From: Alphaproteobacteria bacterium
Lineage (GTDB): Bacteria > Pseudomonadota > Alphaproteobacteria > Rhizobiales > Devosiaceae
Length of the DNA stretch: 13,534 bases
Direction: 5' to 3'
Assembly: GCA_018820005.1 (NCBI GenBank)
Contig: JAHJOS010000044.1
Span: forward strand, 1 to 13,534
This document shows positions 12,838 to 13,534 of this stretch, piece after piece. The notes beneath the pieces are model-generated. The model did no database searches. It worked only from the letters and a program-made list of their open reading frames with translations, and was not told the origin of the DNA. The position numbers and the translations under genes are program-made. Within the stretch, counting starts at the first letter, position 1, and each line of letters begins with the position of its first letter.

Positions 12838-13524
12838 ATGCTAGCTCGCTTTATCGCGGCCGCAGCCGCCATGGTCGTTGTTGTCGCGGCCTCCAATATT
12901 CTGGTGCTTTATCCGCTGCAGGTGCAGCTGGGGTCGGTCAATCTGGCTGATCTTCTGACCTGGGGCGCCTTCACCTTTCCCTTCGCGTTCCTGATCACGG
13001 ACCTGACCAACCGCTTTGATGGCGCGCGCAATGCGCGGCTGGTGGTGCTGGCCGGCTTTGCAGTGGGCCTGGGGCTGTCGTTCTATCTGAGCTTTCATGG
13101 GCTACCCTGGAGCGCTGATGGCGGCGCAGCGACCACGCAGCGCATCGCGCTGGCGTCAGCTTCGGCATTTCTTGTCGGGCAGTTGCTCGATATAGCGGTG
13201 TTTTCGCGCCTGCGCGCCAGCAAGGCCTGGTTCCTGCCGCCGCTGGCGGGTTCGCTCTTCGGCTCGCTGATCGATACGACGATCTTTTTTACGGTGGCCT
13301 TTGCGCCGGCGCTGGCGGGCGTGGACGCGCTGTTCGGCCTGGCGGATGGTTCGCTGGGCTTTCCCGCGCCCTGGCTTGGCGTTGGGCCCGAAGTGCCGCT
13401 GTGGATCTCGCTGGCCTCGGGCGACTTTGCCGTCAAGTTCCTGGCGGCGCTATTGCTGCTGGCGCCCTACCGCGCGTTGATGGGGCGGTTGATGCCGCTG
13501 CCGCCGCTGGGCGCTCGGGCCTAG
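12838..13524 (+). CDS. yhhQ: VUT-family (YhhQ-like) membrane protein, probable queuosine precursor transporter
   Basis: A 228-residue inner-membrane protein of the VUT/Vut_1 family. E. coli YhhQ imports the queuosine precursors preQ0 and preQ1 for modification of the tRNA wobble base, and this role is inferred by homology. About six hydrophobic segments are visible. Family-type features are the N-terminal SNILVLYPLQ segment, FPFAFLITDLTNRFDG (about 47-62), the GQLLDIAVFSRLR motif (about 113-125) with its conserved polar residues in the membrane, and LAGSLFGSLIDTTIFFTVAF (about 135-154). The ATG at 12838 has GAGG 9 nt upstream. The gene follows the rpmB terminator by 67 nt, so it probably has separate or attenuated transcription. 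It ends just before the right edge of the window. Confidence 0.9.
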   Translation: MLARFIAAAAAMVVVVAASNILVLYPLQVQLGSVNLADLLTWGAFTFPFAFLITDLTNRFDGARNARLVVLAGFAVGLGLSFYLSFHGLPWSADGGAATTQRIALASASAFLVGQLLDIAVFSRLRASKAWFLPPLAGSLFGSLIDTTIFFTVAFAPALAGVDALFGLADGSLGFPAPWLGVGPEVPLWISLASGDFAVKFLAALLLLAPYRALMGRLMPLPPLGARA

Positions 13525-13534
13525 GCCCACCACA

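Overview
The window is GC-rich and densely packed with genes on both strands. Gene content and protein sequences point to an alphaproteobacterium of the Hyphomicrobiales (Rhizobiales); a Devosia-like genome would fit, but that is inference from residue patterns and gene neighbourhoods, not from a search. I see no phage, plasmid, transposon or CRISPR signature. Most of the window is ordinary chromosomal housekeeping DNA, and I found no convincing new multi-gene system.

Layout: (1) 1-962, the 3' part of ispG (MEP isoprenoid pathway) on +. (2) 968-4257, a minus-strand run read right to left: ispA-type prenyl diphosphate synthase, a YiiM-like MOSC protein, a YbaK/EbsC-family deacylase and a membrane diguanylate cyclase. 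The first three are tightly spaced (3 and 10 nt). (3) 4258-4472, a divergent gap holding a 23-bp tandem repeat. (4) 4473-7052 on +: mtgA (peptidoglycan glycosyltransferase), rpmF (L32) with a clear terminator, and fumC (class II fumarase). (5) 7147-9111: a PhnB-like VOC protein (-), an unknown four-helix membrane protein (+), a GNAT acetyltransferase (-) and an 83-residue basic orphan protein (-) with a neat 17-bp dyad upstream. (6) 9295-10968: gloB (glyoxalase II, TTG start, strong terminator) divergent from a SAM-methyltransferase-like gene. (7) 10969-11423: a convergent gap of 455 bp with several hairpins and no credible gene. (8) 11424-13524: an exported DUF3108 protein (-) divergent from rpmB (L28), which has a recognisable promoter, a structured leader and a strong terminator, then a VUT/YhhQ-family membrane protein (probable queuosine-precursor transporter).

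Functional themes: isoprenoid synthesis (ispG and ispA on opposite strands, separated by the MOSC, YbaK and diguanylate cyclase genes), translation (rpmF, rpmB, probable tRNA-queuosine precursor uptake, tRNA-related YbaK), the TCA cycle (fumC), methylglyoxal detoxification (gloB) and cell wall (mtgA). Three minus-strand genes (diguanylate cyclase, gloB, DUF3108) appear to use TTG starts. The spots most worth a second look are non-coding: the tandem repeat at 4350-4440, the dyad at 9144-9160, the leader structures of rpmB, rpmF and the yhhQ-like gene, and the gap at 10969-11423.
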